Below, piece by piece: positions 18,184 to 28,586 of a stretch of 48,410 bases of DNA; the first letter of the stretch is position 1; each line of letters begins with the position of its first letter. Both the position numbers and the translations under genes were made by a program. The notes beneath the pieces were generated by a model, which was not told the DNA's origin, searched no databases, and saw only the letters and a list, made by a program, of their open reading frames with translations. The DNA comes from Thiomicrospira cyclica (GTDB lineage: Bacteria > Pseudomonadota > Gammaproteobacteria > Thiomicrospirales > Thiomicrospiraceae): NCBI GenBank assembly GCA_022736205.1, contig DZAT01000007.1, positions 1 through 48,410 of the forward strand. The letters are read 5' to 3'.

Positions 18184-18206
18184 AAAAAACCGCCCGAAGG
18201 CGGTTT
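18184..18206 (-). terminator. Rho-independent terminator of the peroxiredoxin gene
   Basis: Read on the minus strand, AAACCGCC-TTCG-GGCGGTTT forms an 8-bp stem with a stable UUCG tetraloop, followed by a T-run (plus-strand A-run 18184-18189). It lies 10 nt past the peroxiredoxin stop. The same stem-loop recurs after pstS at 38949-38968. Confidence 0.9.
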
Positions 18207-18215
18207 AGCGGTAAC

Positions 18216-18818
18216 TTACAGCGCGTCACCATGAGAGGCTAGGTACTCAGCAACGCCTTCAGGGCTTGCTTTCATGCCAGCATCGCCAGGCTTCCAGCCA
18301 GCAGGGCAAACTTCGCCGTGTGCTTCGGTAAAGTGTAGCGCATCGACCATACGGATCATTTCGTCTACGTTACGACCTAATGGCAAGTTATTAACCACTT
18401 GGTGTTGAACAATGCCAGCCTTGTCGATTAAGAAAGAACCACGTAATGCGATTTGATCGGGGTGAGCGACACCGTAGGCACGCATAATATCACCGCCAAT
18501 ATCGGCAACCAACGGAATACCAATCGCACCTAATCCACCTTGATTAACGGGTGTGTTGCGCCACGCTAAATGGGTGAAATGAGAGTCAATTGATACACCA
18601 ATCACTTCACAGTTACGCTTTTTGAATTCTTCGACGCGGTGCGCATGTGCCAAAATTTCTGAAGGGCAAACAAAGGTAAAGTCTAATGGGTAGAAAAATA
18701 AAACAGCATACTTGTTTTTGATGAAGGCGTGCAGGTTAAATGATTCATTGATGCTGCCATCTGCCATAACCGCTGGTTTGGTGAAATCGGGTGCTGAGCG
18801 CGTAACGAGAACTGACAT
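18216..18818 (-). CDS. Typical 2-Cys peroxiredoxin (AhpC/TSA family)
   Basis: This 200-residue thiol peroxidase reduces H2O2 and organic peroxides. The peroxidatic Cys is in YPLDFTFVCPSE and the resolving Cys in GEVCPAGW. No AhpF or other reductase gene is adjacent, so it probably uses thioredoxin. It has its own terminator 10 nt downstream. The upstream gap is shared with the divergent glnE. No OxyR site was identified. Confidence 0.94.
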   Translation of the reverse strand: MSVLVTRSAPDFTKPAVMADGSINESFNLHAFIKNKYAVLFFYPLDFTFVCPSEILAHAHRVEEFKKRNCEVIGVSIDSHFTHLAWRNTPVNQGGLGAIGIPLVADIGGDIMRAYGVAHPDQIALRGSFLIDKAGIVQHQVVNNLPLGRNVDEMIRMVDALHFTEAHGEVCPAGWKPGDAGMKASPEGVAEYLASHGDAL

Positions 18819-18957
18819 AGAGACTCCTTAATATAATGATAGCCGTGTACATAAATGTACCGTTTTTTCATTATAGGCAAGTATGACTAAAACTGTCTAG
18901 TACGGAACTTGCATCCGCTGTTTAATCGTTAGACAATGACAAGATTGAAATACGCTA

Positions 18958-21687
18958 ATGAAGAGTCTTGATATGTTAATTGCAGCCATAGAAAGCGCTG
19001 GTCGCTATTCACAGTTTGTTCGTCAAACACTCGAGCGTTATCCATCGTTATTATCTGCGTCAGATTTGTTGCCGCTGGCAACAGGCGATATGCATGCGCA
19101 AGCGGTGCAAGCGTTAGCGGCTTGTCAGGATGAGGTGTCGGTTAAGCAAGCATTACGTAGCTATCGACGTTTTCAGATGGTTCGAATGGCAGTGCGCGAC
19201 TTGGCGGGTATCGGCAGCTTAGATGACACACTGCAAGATGCTTCTGAGTTAGGTGATGTTTTGGTTGCTTTGTCTTACCGATGGGCTTTTGATTACTTAA
19301 CCCCTAAGTGGGGTAAGCCGATTGGTGTGCATTCGCAAAGCGTGCAAGAGCTGATTATTTTGGGTATGGGCAAGTTGGGTGGTCGAGAGTTAAATTACTC
19401 GTCTGACATTGATTTGATTTTTGTTTTTCCCGAAAAAGGGATGACTCAAGGCGGTGAGCGAAGCATTAGCAACGAAGAGTTTTTTACCAAAGTAGGTGTG
19501 TTGCTTAATAATTTGCTCAATACGGTGACAGCAGATGGCATGGTTTTTCGGGTCGATATGCGTTTACGTCCTTTTGGTACGTCTGGGCAGTTAGTACATA
19601 GTTTTGATGGGTTTGAGCAGTATTATCAAGTGCATGGTCGCCCTTGGGAGCGTTATGCGATGGTCAAAGCGCGAGCAATGACAGGCAAGCCATCGGATAT
19701 AAAAGAATTAGAATCGATGATGCGCCCGTTTATTTACCGTCGTTATGTCGATTTTACCATGCTAGAATCCTTGCGAGAACTTAAGCGCATGATTGCATTA
19801 GAAGTGCTTAAAAAAGGTGCAGACAGGGATGTTAAATTAGGCGCTGGTGGTATTCGAGAAATTGAGTTTATTGCCCAAGCGTTTCAGTTGGTTCATGGTG
19901 GACAAGATGCACGTTTGCGCGGTCGAGCGTTAATGCCGATGTTACAAATTTTAGCAGAGCGTCACTATCTTGATGAGCAGGTTGCACAAGAATTACTGCT
20001 CGCTTATCGGTTTTTGCGCGATGTCGAAAATCGTCTGCAAATGTGGTCAGATCAGCAAACGCATTTGCTACCGACTGAACCAGAACGTCAGTTGTTGTTG
20101 TCTCAATCAATGGGTTTTGCAGATGTTGATGCGTTTATGCAAGCGCTGAATGGGCACAGAAGACGAGTCGAAAGACATTTTGATGCCGTGCTCGGTGGTA
20201 CAGAAGTGTTACAGCAAGATGAATGGGTTGCCTTGTGGCAATATCCAGAAACAGCGGTATTGACCACGCCATTGGAACATGAGTCGATTTGGCGTGAACA
20301 ATTGCTGGGTGTGTTGCAGTCAAGACAAATTGCATTGCTGAGTGTTGAGGCAAAAGGACGGTTAGATGGGTTAATGCCGCTATTATTGGCAGACATAGCC
20401 CAACAGGTTGGCGATGGTGAAACCTTAAAACGGGTTTTATTGGTTGTGCAAGCGGTGCTCAAACGCAGCGCTTACTTGGTATTGTTGCGCGAAAGCAGCA
20501 AAGCGAGAATGCTTCTGGTTCGGCTCTGTGCTGCCAGTCCTTGGTTGACTGATTATTTGGTTAAAATGCCATCGTTATTGGATCAGCTGTTAGATGAACG
20601 TATTCTATTTGCGCCATTATCCAAAGCAGCTTTGGCAGAGGAGCTTTATCATCAGGTGATTGATGTGGATGATGAAGAGCGTTTTATGGAGATTATTCGT
20701 CGCTTTAAACATGCTCAGGTGTTTCGTGTTGCCGCCTCCGATATCACAGGCGCTTTACCGTTGATGAGAGTCAGTGACTATCTCACGTGGATTGCTGAAG
20801 TGGTTGTCGAAGAAAGCTTAAAGAAAGCATGGCAGCTGATGCTGAGCAAGCATGGAAAACCAGCTGACTATGCGGGCGATACCATTCCCTTTGTGGTGGT
20901 TGGTTTTGGTAAATTGGGTGGGTTTGAATTAGGTTATGCCTCTGATTTAGATATGGTTTATTTATCGGACGAACGGTTAAACTCAACTGCGATGACCGAT
21001 GGTGCAAGACCTTTAGATAATGCGGTGTTTTTTACACGTTTAGGACAAAAATTATCGAGTTTATTAGCAACACAGACGATTTCTGGTATGGTATATGAAG
21101 TAGATATGCAGTTGCGTCCGCACGGCGCTTCGGGTGCTTTAGTGCCAACCTTAGCGAGTTTTTTTCGTTATGAGCAAGAACAGGCATGGACTTGGGAGCA
21201 TCAAGCATTAATTCGTGCACGGGCTATTGCAGGATCTCCCGATTTAGTTGAGCGATTTGAGTCTGGGCGACGTACCTTTTTATGTCAGCCACGCGATGTT
21301 GGCAAGCTCAAGCAAGAAGTGGTGTCGATGCGTCAGAAGATGCGTGATCATCTCGATAAGTCGACAGCAGAAAAATTTGATTTGAAGCAAGGTAAGGGCG
21401 GTATTATCGACATCGAGTTTTTAGTGCAGTATTGGGTATTGTCGTCGGCAAGTCAGCATCCCAATGTGGTTGCCTATAGTGATAATATTCGTCAGTTAGA
21501 AGGGCTGACAGAAGAAGGTGTGATTGAGCCTTCTGTTGCTCAGTTGTTGTCAGATGCCTATCGTGCTTACCGTAGTCTGGGGCATGTTCATGCCTTGTCA
21601 CAAGTGGGCGGTAATCTGATTGATCGTGAGCTGGTGGGTGATTGGGTAGATAAGGTGGCTCATGTTTGGCATGACACTTTGGGTTAA
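18958..21687 (+). CDS. glnE: Bifunctional glutamine synthetase adenylyltransferase / adenylyl-removing enzyme
   Basis: This 909-residue enzyme adds and removes AMP on glutamine synthetase in response to PII and glutamine. It has two nucleotidyltransferase domains: the N-terminal deadenylase with GMGKLGGRELNYSSDIDL and the C-terminal adenylylase with GFGKLGGFELGYASDLDM, both with paired catalytic Asp. Helical regulatory segments follow each domain (GAGGIREIEFIAQ and GKGGIIDIEFLVQ). Its target GlnA at 28587-29993 carries the matching Tyr397. It is somewhat shorter than the E. coli enzyme (946). A bidirectional terminator separates it from amtB. Confidence 0.97.
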   Translation: MKSLDMLIAAIESAGRYSQFVRQTLERYPSLLSASDLLPLATGDMHAQAVQALAACQDEVSVKQALRSYRRFQMVRMAVRDLAGIGSLDDTLQDASELGDVLVALSYRWAFDYLTPKWGKPIGVHSQSVQELIILGMGKLGGRELNYSSDIDLIFVFPEKGMTQGGERSISNEEFFTKVGVLLNNLLNTVTADGMVFRVDMRLRPFGTSGQLVHSFDGFEQYYQVHGRPWERYAMVKARAMTGKPSDIKELESMMRPFIYRRYVDFTMLESLRELKRMIALEVLKKGADRDVKLGAGGIREIEFIAQAFQLVHGGQDARLRGRALMPMLQILAERHYLDEQVAQELLLAYRFLRDVENRLQMWSDQQTHLLPTEPERQLLLSQSMGFADVDAFMQALNGHRRRVERHFDAVLGGTEVLQQDEWVALWQYPETAVLTTPLEHESIWREQLLGVLQSRQIALLSVEAKGRLDGLMPLLLADIAQQVGDGETLKRVLLVVQAVLKRSAYLVLLRESSKARMLLVRLCAASPWLTDYLVKMPSLLDQLLDERILFAPLSKAALAEELYHQVIDVDDEERFMEIIRRFKHAQVFRVAASDITGALPLMRVSDYLTWIAEVVVEESLKKAWQLMLSKHGKPADYAGDTIPFVVVGFGKLGGFELGYASDLDMVYLSDERLNSTAMTDGARPLDNAVFFTRLGQKLSSLLATQTISGMVYEVDMQLRPHGASGALVPTLASFFRYEQEQAWTWEHQALIRARAIAGSPDLVERFESGRRTFLCQPRDVGKLKQEVVSMRQKMRDHLDKSTAEKFDLKQGKGGIIDIEFLVQYWVLSSASQHPNVVAYSDNIRQLEGLTEEGVIEPSVAQLLSDAYRAYRSLGHVHALSQVGGNLIDRELVGDWVDKVAHVWHDTLG

Positions 21688-21699
21688 TCGTCATAAACA

Positions 21700-21731
21700 A
21701 AAAAAGCCCCATCAATTTGATGGGGCTTTTT
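21700..21731. terminator. Bidirectional terminator between glnE and amtB
   Basis: An A6 tract, a perfect GCCCCATCAA/TTGATGGGGC stem and a T5-6 tract make an intrinsic terminator usable by both convergent genes. The same 32-nt block occurs at 28530-28561 between the methyltransferase gene and glnA. Confidence 0.92.
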
Positions 21732-21747
21732 TGTTTGAGAATCCAAA

Positions 21748-23091
21748 TTAATGGTTGTAAGCACGCTCGTTATGCAATGCCAAGTCCATACCTTCGACTT
21801 CTTCTTCTTCAGTGATACGCAAGCCAACCATGATATCAATCGCCTTTAAGATGATTGCGGTTGCGATGACGCTGTAAACAATTGTTACACCAACACCTTC
21901 AGCTTGAATCAAAAACTGAGACATCATGCTAACGCCTTCAGCCAATCCCTTACCGCCAAACATGGTGTCGACAAAGATACCTGTCAATAAAGCGCCGACG
22001 ATACCCGCAATAGCGTGAACACCGAATGCATCTAGTGCATCATCATAACCAAAGGCACGCTTAATGCTCGTTGCCGCAATGAAGCTAACCACACCAGCGA
22101 TAATACCCATGAACAACGCACCAGTAGGACCGACAAAACCTGCAGCAGGGGTAATCGCAACCAAGCCAGCAACCGCACCAGAGATTAAGCCAAAGCCTGT
22201 AGGCTTACCACGTGTCATCCACTCTGCCATCATCCAACCCATTGCAGCAGCAGCAGTAGCGATTTGAGTGACTAACATTGCCATAGACGCAACACCATCA
22301 GCTGCTAATTCAGAACCTGCGTTGAAGCCAAACCAACCGACCCACAACATAGCGCCACCGACCATCGTCATCATCATGCTATGCGGTGTCATGCCTTGTG
22401 TGCCATAACCTTTACGTTTGCCAATCATGATTGCAGCCACTAAGCCAGCAATACCTGCGTTGATGTGTACAACTGTACCACCTGCAAAGTCTAATACGCC
22501 ATCAGCAGATAAGAAACCACCGCCCCATACCCAGTGTGCAATCGGTACGTATACTAGGCTAATCCATAATGCTGTAAACAGTAACACAGCAGAGAACTTC
22601 ATACGTTCAGCAAAGCCACCGATGATGATTGCAGGTGTGATGAGCGCAAATGTCATTTGGAACATGATGAACAGCACTTCTGGAATGGTACCCTTCACAT
22701 CACCAGGCATAATGCCTGCTAAAAAGGCTTTCGACAAGTCACCAATCCATGCGTTATTGTCACCGCCATCACCAAAAGCGAGGCTGTAACCAAAAGCGAA
22801 CCATACGATTGAGCCGACACATACCACGGCGAAAACTTGCATCATGGTCGACAAAGCATTTTTAGCGCGAACCATGCCTGCATAGTAAAGTGCAAGACCA
22901 GGAATGATCATTAACAAAACCAATGCGCTCGAAATCAGCATCCAAGCCGTATCTCCCGCATTAATCGTTGCGACTTCAGCAGCCGCTTCCGCAACTTCTG
23001 CTGCGGCTTCTTCTGCCCAACTGATGACAGGCATCACTGCTGCGCTCATGCCAGCTAGTGCCAGCAATGCTTTTTGTTTTAATGTTTGCAT
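21748..23091 (-). CDS. amtB: Ammonium transporter AmtB
   Basis: This 447-residue channel of the Amt/Rh family has a signal peptide (MQTLKQKALLALAGMSAAVMPVISWA) and a short Ala/Glu repeat, then 11 TM segments. Conserved segments include AGMVRAKNALSTMMQ, the pore region GGTVVHINAGIAGLV (central pore His) and DDALDAFGVHAIAGI (second pore His). ATG 23091 is preferred over 23112 because of GGAG upstream and the signal sequence. It follows glnK by 32 nt; GlnK would dock onto AmtB and block it when nitrogen is plentiful. Confidence 0.97.
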   Translation of the reverse strand: MQTLKQKALLALAGMSAAVMPVISWAEEAAAEVAEAAAEVATINAGDTAWMLISSALVLLMIIPGLALYYAGMVRAKNALSTMMQVFAVVCVGSIVWFAFGYSLAFGDGGDNNAWIGDLSKAFLAGIMPGDVKGTIPEVLFIMFQMTFALITPAIIIGGFAERMKFSAVLLFTALWISLVYVPIAHWVWGGGFLSADGVLDFAGGTVVHINAGIAGLVAAIMIGKRKGYGTQGMTPHSMMMTMVGGAMLWVGWFGFNAGSELAADGVASMAMLVTQIATAAAAMGWMMAEWMTRGKPTGFGLISGAVAGLVAITPAAGFVGPTGALFMGIIAGVVSFIAATSIKRAFGYDDALDAFGVHAIAGIVGALLTGIFVDTMFGGKGLAEGVSMMSQFLIQAEGVGVTIVYSVIATAIILKAIDIMVGLRITEEEEVEGMDLALHNERAYNH

Positions 23092-23123
23092 TATTGTATT
23101 CTCCAGTATCAATATATGATGGT

Positions 23124-23537
<414 letters not shown>

Positions 23538-23625
23538 TTATAAAACAATAAATTAGTTTAATTTATTGTTTTTGTTTAGTGTGGATGCTTGTTTTTTATT
23601 TTATTTTGGTGCAAAAATTTCTAAA

Positions 23626-23651
23626 ATAAAAAAACCGCCATTACGGCGGTT
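23626..23651 (-). terminator. Terminator of the chemoreceptor gene
   Basis: On the minus strand an AACCGCC/GGCGGTT stem with a 5-nt loop is followed by a T-rich run (plus-strand A-run ending at 23634). It lies 25 nt past the chemoreceptor stop. Confidence 0.88.
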
Positions 23652-23675
23652 ATCACGAACAGAGAAGGGTGTCGC

Positions 23676-26600
23676 TTAAAACTCTTCCCATTCTTCTGTT
23701 TTTGCTTTTTTGGTTGTATCGGGTGCGGGTAGCGCACGAATGGGCTTGACGGGCATGCCACTTTGCGCTGTCGGTGCGGGTAATGACAATGTTGGTTTAC
23801 CTGTGTCAGATGTTCTTTTGTTTTTCTGCTCTCTTGCCGCGATCACTGCAAGATCATTAGCAATTGCAACCGCTTTGTTATCGAGCTTAAATTGCTCAAT
23901 AATGTCGGTTAAGTATTGCGCCGAATTCAGCATCGTTTGCGCTTCTGTTGCAGCGCTTATCATTTGCTGGGCATTGTTCTGGTTAAGTTGGTCGATATGT
24001 TGTATCGATTGATTGCTCAATTCGATGGCACTGGCTTGTTCAATGTTTTTATTCAGAATATCATCAATAAGGGTAATGAAACCACCAATTTGTTCGTTGA
24101 TGGTTTGCATACTGGTACTCGCTGAAGCGATTAACTCGGCACCATTATTGATTTGCTCATTATTGTTTTCAATCAGCCCCTTAATGTCAGAAGCGGCTTG
24201 TACGGTTTTTTGCGATAAGGCGCGAACTTCGCCAGCAACGACGGCAAAGCCTCGACCGTGTTCGCCTGCGCGAGCAGCTTCGACAGCAGCATTGAGTGCT
24301 AATAAATTAGTCTGGAAGGCAATAGAGTCGATCAACCCCAAAATTTCAGTAATACGACGGCTTGATCGGCGAATATCCTGCATAGCCGTCATGCTTTGGT
24401 TCATGATGTCTACGCCTGTCGATACTTGTTCAGATGCCTTGCGTGCTTGATCGGCAGCACTGTTTGCCGTACTGGCGGTCGATTGTGCCTGTTCCGACAA
24501 CTCTTCCATTGCGGAAGCAGAGGCTTGAAGTGCATGAGATTGCGATTGCATTTGTTCGCTAACTTGTTGCGTGATTTGTGTGATGCGTTGACTATTGGTA
24601 TTGGTTTCGCGGACGCGTCCCATAATCGCACCAAGCGTTAGGTTGATATTTTCGATGGCTTGATTCAGTGCGGATTGTAGACTTGCCATTTCTCCTGATA
24701 AATTACCCGTCATTGGGTGCGAAAAATCCCCTTTTTCGATATTGGCAATTGTTTGATTTGCTGACCTGATACCGATTTGCAATGCAGACAGTGTTTCATT
24801 GATGTTATTGGTCAGTTGAGCAATATCACCAGACGCATCAATGTTAAGAAGCGTATCTAAATTAAATGTGGATAACTCGGTCATGATGTGACTAATCATA
24901 CTAAAGGCATGATTCACTTGCTGCATGGCACGTCCCAAGCTGATCATGATGCTTCTAAAATCACCTGTTAAATCACTCGTTTCTGCTTTAAAGTTGAAGC
25001 TACCCAAGTTTAACGCATCGACAGCTTGTCGAATTTGCCCCATCGTGCTGCGCAATGTTTCGATGGTGTCATTTGTTCGTTCTTTAAGCTTGGCTAGGTC
25101 GCCTTTGTATTCAGCAGTAATCGAACAGTTAAAGTTTCCTTGAGAAATTTCCTGTAAGGTGTTGTTTAAGTCATTAATCATGTTGTTTTGCGTTTGCATT
25201 AGCTCATTAAACGAATTGGTCATGTCACCAATTTCATCATGACTGGCAATCTTGCCACGTAGATTTAAGTTACCTGTTGTTCTCGCATGATTCATGGTCT
25301 GCATTAATTGCAGAATTGGCTTAGTCAGTCGTCCAGAGAAGATAATTGATGTGATAATGACAAAAAATACCATGAGAATAACAGCCAAAGACAAGGTTTG
25401 TTGTAGTTGGTTGATGGGTTGATAGAGTTCGCTAACATCTTCTTTGGCAATAATTCCCCACACAATGTTCCATAATGCAATGGGCGTATAAGCGGTAATG
25501 GTTTCTTGTCCACGATAGTCTAGGTTGCTTTCAACGCCTGTCGCACCCACTTCATGTACCTTGCGTGTCACGGCATCATCTATTTTTCCTGTATTAGGAT
25601 TTGCCCAAGAGGCCTCTAAGCTATGTGTTTGGGGCTTGAGTCTTGAGTCTGAACGCATTAAATAATTACTACCAACCAGTAACGTTTCGCCTGTTTTCCC
25701 TGTGCCAATCGACTGTCCCATAATGGTATTAACCTGCGACAGATCGATTTGAAAGGCAATATGACCAAGAACCGTATCACCATTTTTAAGCGGAATAATT
25801 AAAAAGCTCGCAGGCGATTCGTAAGAGGGCGCGTAGTTTTCGTAATCTGCGAACCAGTTAGGCATATTCATTTCGCTGGCTTCTTTCCAAACACGCGCTA
25901 AATTACTGTTTGCCCAAGGTCCAGTTGTTAACGAAGTGCCATAATCGATTTCTTTAAAATAGGTGTAAGCAATACGACCCGATGGGGTGATTAAGAAAAT
26001 ATCGTAAAAACCAAAAGCCGTGATATTGGGTTTCATGCGTTCCTGAATACGCTGATGCAGGCGATCATGGCTGTTCCAAAAAGGATAATCGTCATCGTTA
26101 CCTTGGGGTAATAATAACTCTGATTTGCTGCCGAGCGGGTGCGGGTTGTTTGCAATGTACCGCTCTTGCATCGCTAAGGCAGTCGGATCCATTTTGGCTA
26201 ACCAACGCGCGATGTCGGGTGTTTTGTTTGCTTTTTGCGTGTAGGTAACACTAAAATCTTTGCTCAAATAGTCTTTAAGGCTACTTTTCGCATGCTCAAT
26301 ATCCGATTGCGTAAAATCGTTGCTTTCAATGCCTTCGATGACATCGACAAGCTTGCGATAATCGCGAATGGTATCGGGTGAGCTGGCGATCATTTCTGTC
26401 GACAACATCAAACTGGCAAAATACTGTTCAATCGCTTGTTTGCGCCCGTCGCGCAACAGTTCTAAACGATGCTCTGCTTCTACTTTAAGCGACTTGGCAC
26501 TGAGCGACATGCTGATGCTGCCAACAATAACCGTTGCACTAATAGCAAGAAACAAACTAAACAGCATGATTTTGTATCGAATGGGCAAGTTGCTCAGCAT
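23676..26600 (-). CDS. Methyl-accepting chemotaxis protein with dCache-like sensor and C-terminal tether pentapeptide
   Basis: This 974-residue chemoreceptor has TM1 at about 8-30, a large periplasmic double-Cache-like sensor (about 31-385), and TM2 at about 392-418. HAMP and further HAMP-like helical repeats follow (about 419-640), then the MA signalling domain (about 650-900) with its hairpin tip around [19 protein letters not shown]. The protein ends EEWEEF, fitting the xWxxF pentapeptide that tethers CheR/CheB, after a Pro/Ala-rich flexible linker. The long repeated linker is unusual compared with the ~550-residue standard receptor. Its place between glnK and a porin in a nitrogen region suggests a nitrogenous attractant (inference). 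Confidence 0.93.
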   Translation of the reverse strand: MLSNLPIRYKIMLFSLFLAISATVIVGSISMSLSAKSLKVEAEHRLELLRDGRKQAIEQYFASLMLSTEMIASSPDTIRDYRKLVDVIEGIESNDFTQSDIEHAKSSLKDYLSKDFSVTYTQKANKTPDIARWLAKMDPTALAMQERYIANNPHPLGSKSELLLPQGNDDDYPFWNSHDRLHQRIQERMKPNITAFGFYDIFLITPSGRIAYTYFKEIDYGTSLTTGPWANSNLARVWKEASEMNMPNWFADYENYAPSYESPASFLIIPLKNGDTVLGHIAFQIDLSQVNTIMGQSIGTGKTGETLLVGSNYLMRSDSRLKPQTHSLEASWANPNTGKIDDAVTRKVHEVGATGVESNLDYRGQETITAYTPIALWNIVWGIIAKEDVSELYQPINQLQQTLSLAVILMVFFVIITSIIFSGRLTKPILQLMQTMNHARTTGNLNLRGKIASHDEIGDMTNSFNELMQTQNNMINDLNNTLQEISQGNFNCSITAEYKGDLAKLKERTNDTIETLRSTMGQIRQAVDALNLGSFNFKAETSDLTGDFRSIMISLGRAMQQVNHAFSMISHIMTELSTFNLDTLLNIDASGDIAQLTNNINETLSALQIGIRSANQTIANIEKGDFSHPMTGNLSGEMASLQSALNQAIENINLTLGAIMGRVRETNTNSQRITQITQQVSEQMQSQSHALQASASAMEELSEQAQSTASTANSAADQARKASEQVSTGVDIMNQSMTAMQDIRRSSRRITEILGLIDSIAFQTNLLALNAAVEAARAGEHGRGFAVVAGEVRALSQKTVQAASDIKGLIENNNEQINNGAELIASASTSMQTINEQIGGFITLIDDILNKNIEQASAIELSNQSIQHIDQLNQNNAQQMISAATEAQTMLNSAQYLTDIIEQFKLDNKAVAIANDLAVIAAREQKNKRTSDTGKPTLSLPAPTAQSGMPVKPIRALPAPDTTKKAKTEEWEEF

Positions 26601-26730
26601 GATGAAGGCTCTTTTTTTAGCGAAATGGATAACTTTGAGTATAACAAAAGGTTTTTACTTTGTGGTAACTGTAACGACAGACTTTGTATATTCTGTAGGG
26701 TTTTTATGCCGAAAGCGGTGTCGCAGATAT

Positions 26731-26754
26731 AAAAAAAGCAGCCATAAGGCTGCT
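26731..26754 (-). terminator. Terminator of the TorF-family gene
   Basis: On the minus strand AGCAGCC-TTAT-GGCTGCT forms a 7-bp stem followed by a run of seven T. It lies 31 nt past the porin stop codon. Confidence 0.88.
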
Positions 26755-26785
26755 AAAGGGTCAACATGAGGAAATCAAGTGTTGA

Positions 26786-27571
26786 TTAGAATGCTTTTGT
26801 TGCAGAGATAGCTACTGTCGTTGCGTCTGTTGCATTAGCATCAGATCCTGCCATGTTTAATTCTTTGCTTGACTTGACCAAGAATGCATCAATATCTAGT
26901 CCGCCTAAACTAGTTTTATAACCAGCTTGAACATAGCTACCATCTTTCATTGTGTCAAATGTGAAGCCAGCACCTTTTGATGCAGTTAGGTCTTCTTTTT
27001 TGTCAAATGCGCCATACAACGCGTAAAAGCCATTGTATTCACCTTTCAAACTATAAAATATGTAGTCCTTGTTGCTTTTACCGCTAACAGCTTCATGATA
27101 ACCTGGATTAATTGTTGCTGTAATTGGACCGTAAGCTAAACTGAAGTTAAGTTCATTGTAAGCAGTATCAAAACCAGCCTTAGTGCTAGACATTTTGTTT
27201 GTATATTGATAACTTGTAAAACCAGCACCTAATGTTACGCCACTGAACTCTTTCTTGATACCACCATACAGATCAATTTCAAGGCCATTGCTTGTAGAGT
27301 GACCGTTAGAGTACACACCGCCAGCTAGATTTCCTTCGTTACCAACTTGTGCTGCCCAAACGCCAGCATACAAACCAGAATCGTGTGTATAATCCGCGCC
27401 ACCCATTAGCGATGCGCTGTCACGTTGCACCATGCCACGGAATACGTACTGGCTCATCACGCCAGCGTTATAAGCCATATCAGCAGAAGCTGTTGTGAAA
27501 GCGGCTGTTGTTGCCATTAAACCTGTTGCTGCTAATGTTGTTGCGATTGCAGTAGAAAGGATTTTTTTCAT
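26786..27571 (-). CDS. TorF family putative porin
   Basis: This 261-residue outer-membrane beta-barrel protein has a signal peptide (MKKILSTAIATTLAATGLMATTAAF, cleaved near ASA-DM) and then the TIGR02001/TorF pattern: NAGVMSQYVFRGMVQ, repeated amphipathic strands with LEIDLYGGIKKEF, YNELNFSLAYG and a C-terminal Phe. The family is widespread in proteobacteria but its substrate is not established. GGAG precedes the start. A near-consensus sigma-54 promoter lies ~85 nt upstream, which together with flanking glnK, amtB and glnA suggests nitrogen-controlled uptake. Confidence 0.88.
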   Translation of the reverse strand: MKKILSTAIATTLAATGLMATTAAFTTASADMAYNAGVMSQYVFRGMVQRDSASLMGGADYTHDSGLYAGVWAAQVGNEGNLAGGVYSNGHSTSNGLEIDLYGGIKKEFSGVTLGAGFTSYQYTNKMSSTKAGFDTAYNELNFSLAYGPITATINPGYHEAVSGKSNKDYIFYSLKGEYNGFYALYGAFDKKEDLTASKGAGFTFDTMKDGSYVQAGYKTSLGGLDIDAFLVKSSKELNMAGSDANATDATTVAISATKAF

Positions 27572-27655
27572 GTTACACTCCAGTGTGATAAAGTAAATTG
27601 TTGCCCTAAGTATTCAGATTGAGGTTGTTGAAAACATAAAGCTTGATTGTTTATT

Positions 27656-27671
27656 AGCTATACTCGTGCCA
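27656..27671 (-). promoter_or_regulatory. Sigma-54 (-24/-12) promoter of the TorF-family gene
   Basis: On the minus strand TGGCACGAGTATAGCT matches the TGGCACG-N4-TTGCW consensus, with the invariant GG and GC correctly spaced and only one mismatch in the -12 box. Predicted transcription starts near 27645, giving a ~74-nt leader. A GCACCA half-site on the plus strand at 27748-27753, about 105 bp upstream, could bind NtrC (inference). Confidence 0.7.
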
Positions 27672-27745
27672 AATTTATTTATAATATTTAAAAAACAATT
27701 AGTTAGTTATTTTTTACTGATTTATTACAAAAAAGAATCATACCA

Positions 27746-28531
27746 ATGCACCAAAAAAAAACAAAAATAGCCATTTTATTTTTTAAGAATCCGCTTTGGT
27801 TGGCGCTGTTTATTCAGCTCATGGTCTTTGTTTCGCTTTCGCTGAGTCTGCCTTATTTGGCGCAATGGATTATACCGCCCTATCATCCTTTGTGGATTGT
27901 TTTCGCGCAAGCAGGCTTGGCGCTGATCGTGAGTTTTGTTGCAAAAATGCCATATTGGTGGTTGTGGATTCAGGCACTATTGCCAATAGGCTTATTTGCA
28001 GGGTTAAGTCAGACTTACGTACCTTTTTATGCTTTTGGCGTGCTTGCCCTGTTATTGATGTTGGTTTTTTCGAATGTGTTGGGCGAGCGCGTTCCGTTGT
28101 ACTTATCGAATCGAATAACGCACCGTGCTTTGTCTCTGCTCGTGATGGAACGTCATATCAAAACAGCGGTTGATTTGGGTTCTGGTTTGGGTGGTGTTGT
28201 TCGTGCTTTAGCTGCTTCGGGTGTCGATGCGACAGGTGTGGAGTTTTCGCCTGTTTTGGCTGTGTTGTCGAATGCAATATGTCGCTTAGTTGGGAAAGGG
28301 CACGTGATTCGTGGCGATATGTGGCAACAAGATTTGTCGCGCTATGATTTGGTTTATGTTTTTTTGTCGCCAGTACCAATGCCAGCAATTTGGCAAAAAG
28401 CGCAAGTAGAAATGCGAGTGGGTTCCGTTCTTGTGTCTAATAGCTTTGCGGTGTCCGATGTTGAGCCAGATGATGTATGGGTGTTGGCAGATGGGCGTGA
28501 GACTCAGTTGTTTATTTATGTTATGAAATAA
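27746..28531 (+). CDS. Membrane-anchored class I SAM-dependent methyltransferase
   Basis: This 261-residue protein starts with about four hydrophobic segments (residues ~10-120: LWLALFIQLMVFVSLSLSL and LGVLALLLMLVF-like stretches). A Rossmann methyltransferase domain follows, with the SAM-binding motif AVDLGSGLGGVVRAL at about 138-152, motif II GVEFSPVLAVL, and GDMWQQDLSRYDLVYVFLSP. The substrate is unknown. It is divergent from the porin gene and convergent with glnA, sharing a bidirectional terminator with the latter. The ribosome-binding site is weak. Confidence 0.8.
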   Translation: MHQKKTKIAILFFKNPLWLALFIQLMVFVSLSLSLPYLAQWIIPPYHPLWIVFAQAGLALIVSFVAKMPYWWLWIQALLPIGLFAGLSQTYVPFYAFGVLALLLMLVFSNVLGERVPLYLSNRITHRALSLLVMERHIKTAVDLGSGLGGVVRALAASGVDATGVEFSPVLAVLSNAICRLVGKGHVIRGDMWQQDLSRYDLVYVFLSPVPMPAIWQKAQVEMRVGSVLVSNSFAVSDVEPDDVWVLADGRETQLFIYVMK

Positions 28532-28561
28532 AAAAGCCCCATCAATTTGATGGGGCTTTTT
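28530..28561. terminator. Bidirectional terminator between methyltransferase and glnA
   Basis: The A6, GCCCCATCAA/TTGATGGGGC stem and T5 make a symmetric intrinsic terminator for both convergent genes. It overlaps the methyltransferase stop codon by two bases. It is identical over 32 nt to the block at 21700-21731. Confidence 0.92.
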
Positions 28562-28586
28562 ACTGTTAATGATCTTGTTGCGATCA

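Noticed and set aside
21748..23119. Long plus-strand open frames opposite amtB (for example 22418-22789)
   Set aside because: They are antisense shadows of a Gly/Ala-rich membrane protein, with no ribosome-binding site or recognisable product.
26601..26785. Sigma-28 flagellar promoter upstream of the chemoreceptor
   Set aside because: No TAAAG-N15-GCCGATAA-like sequence is present on the minus strand.
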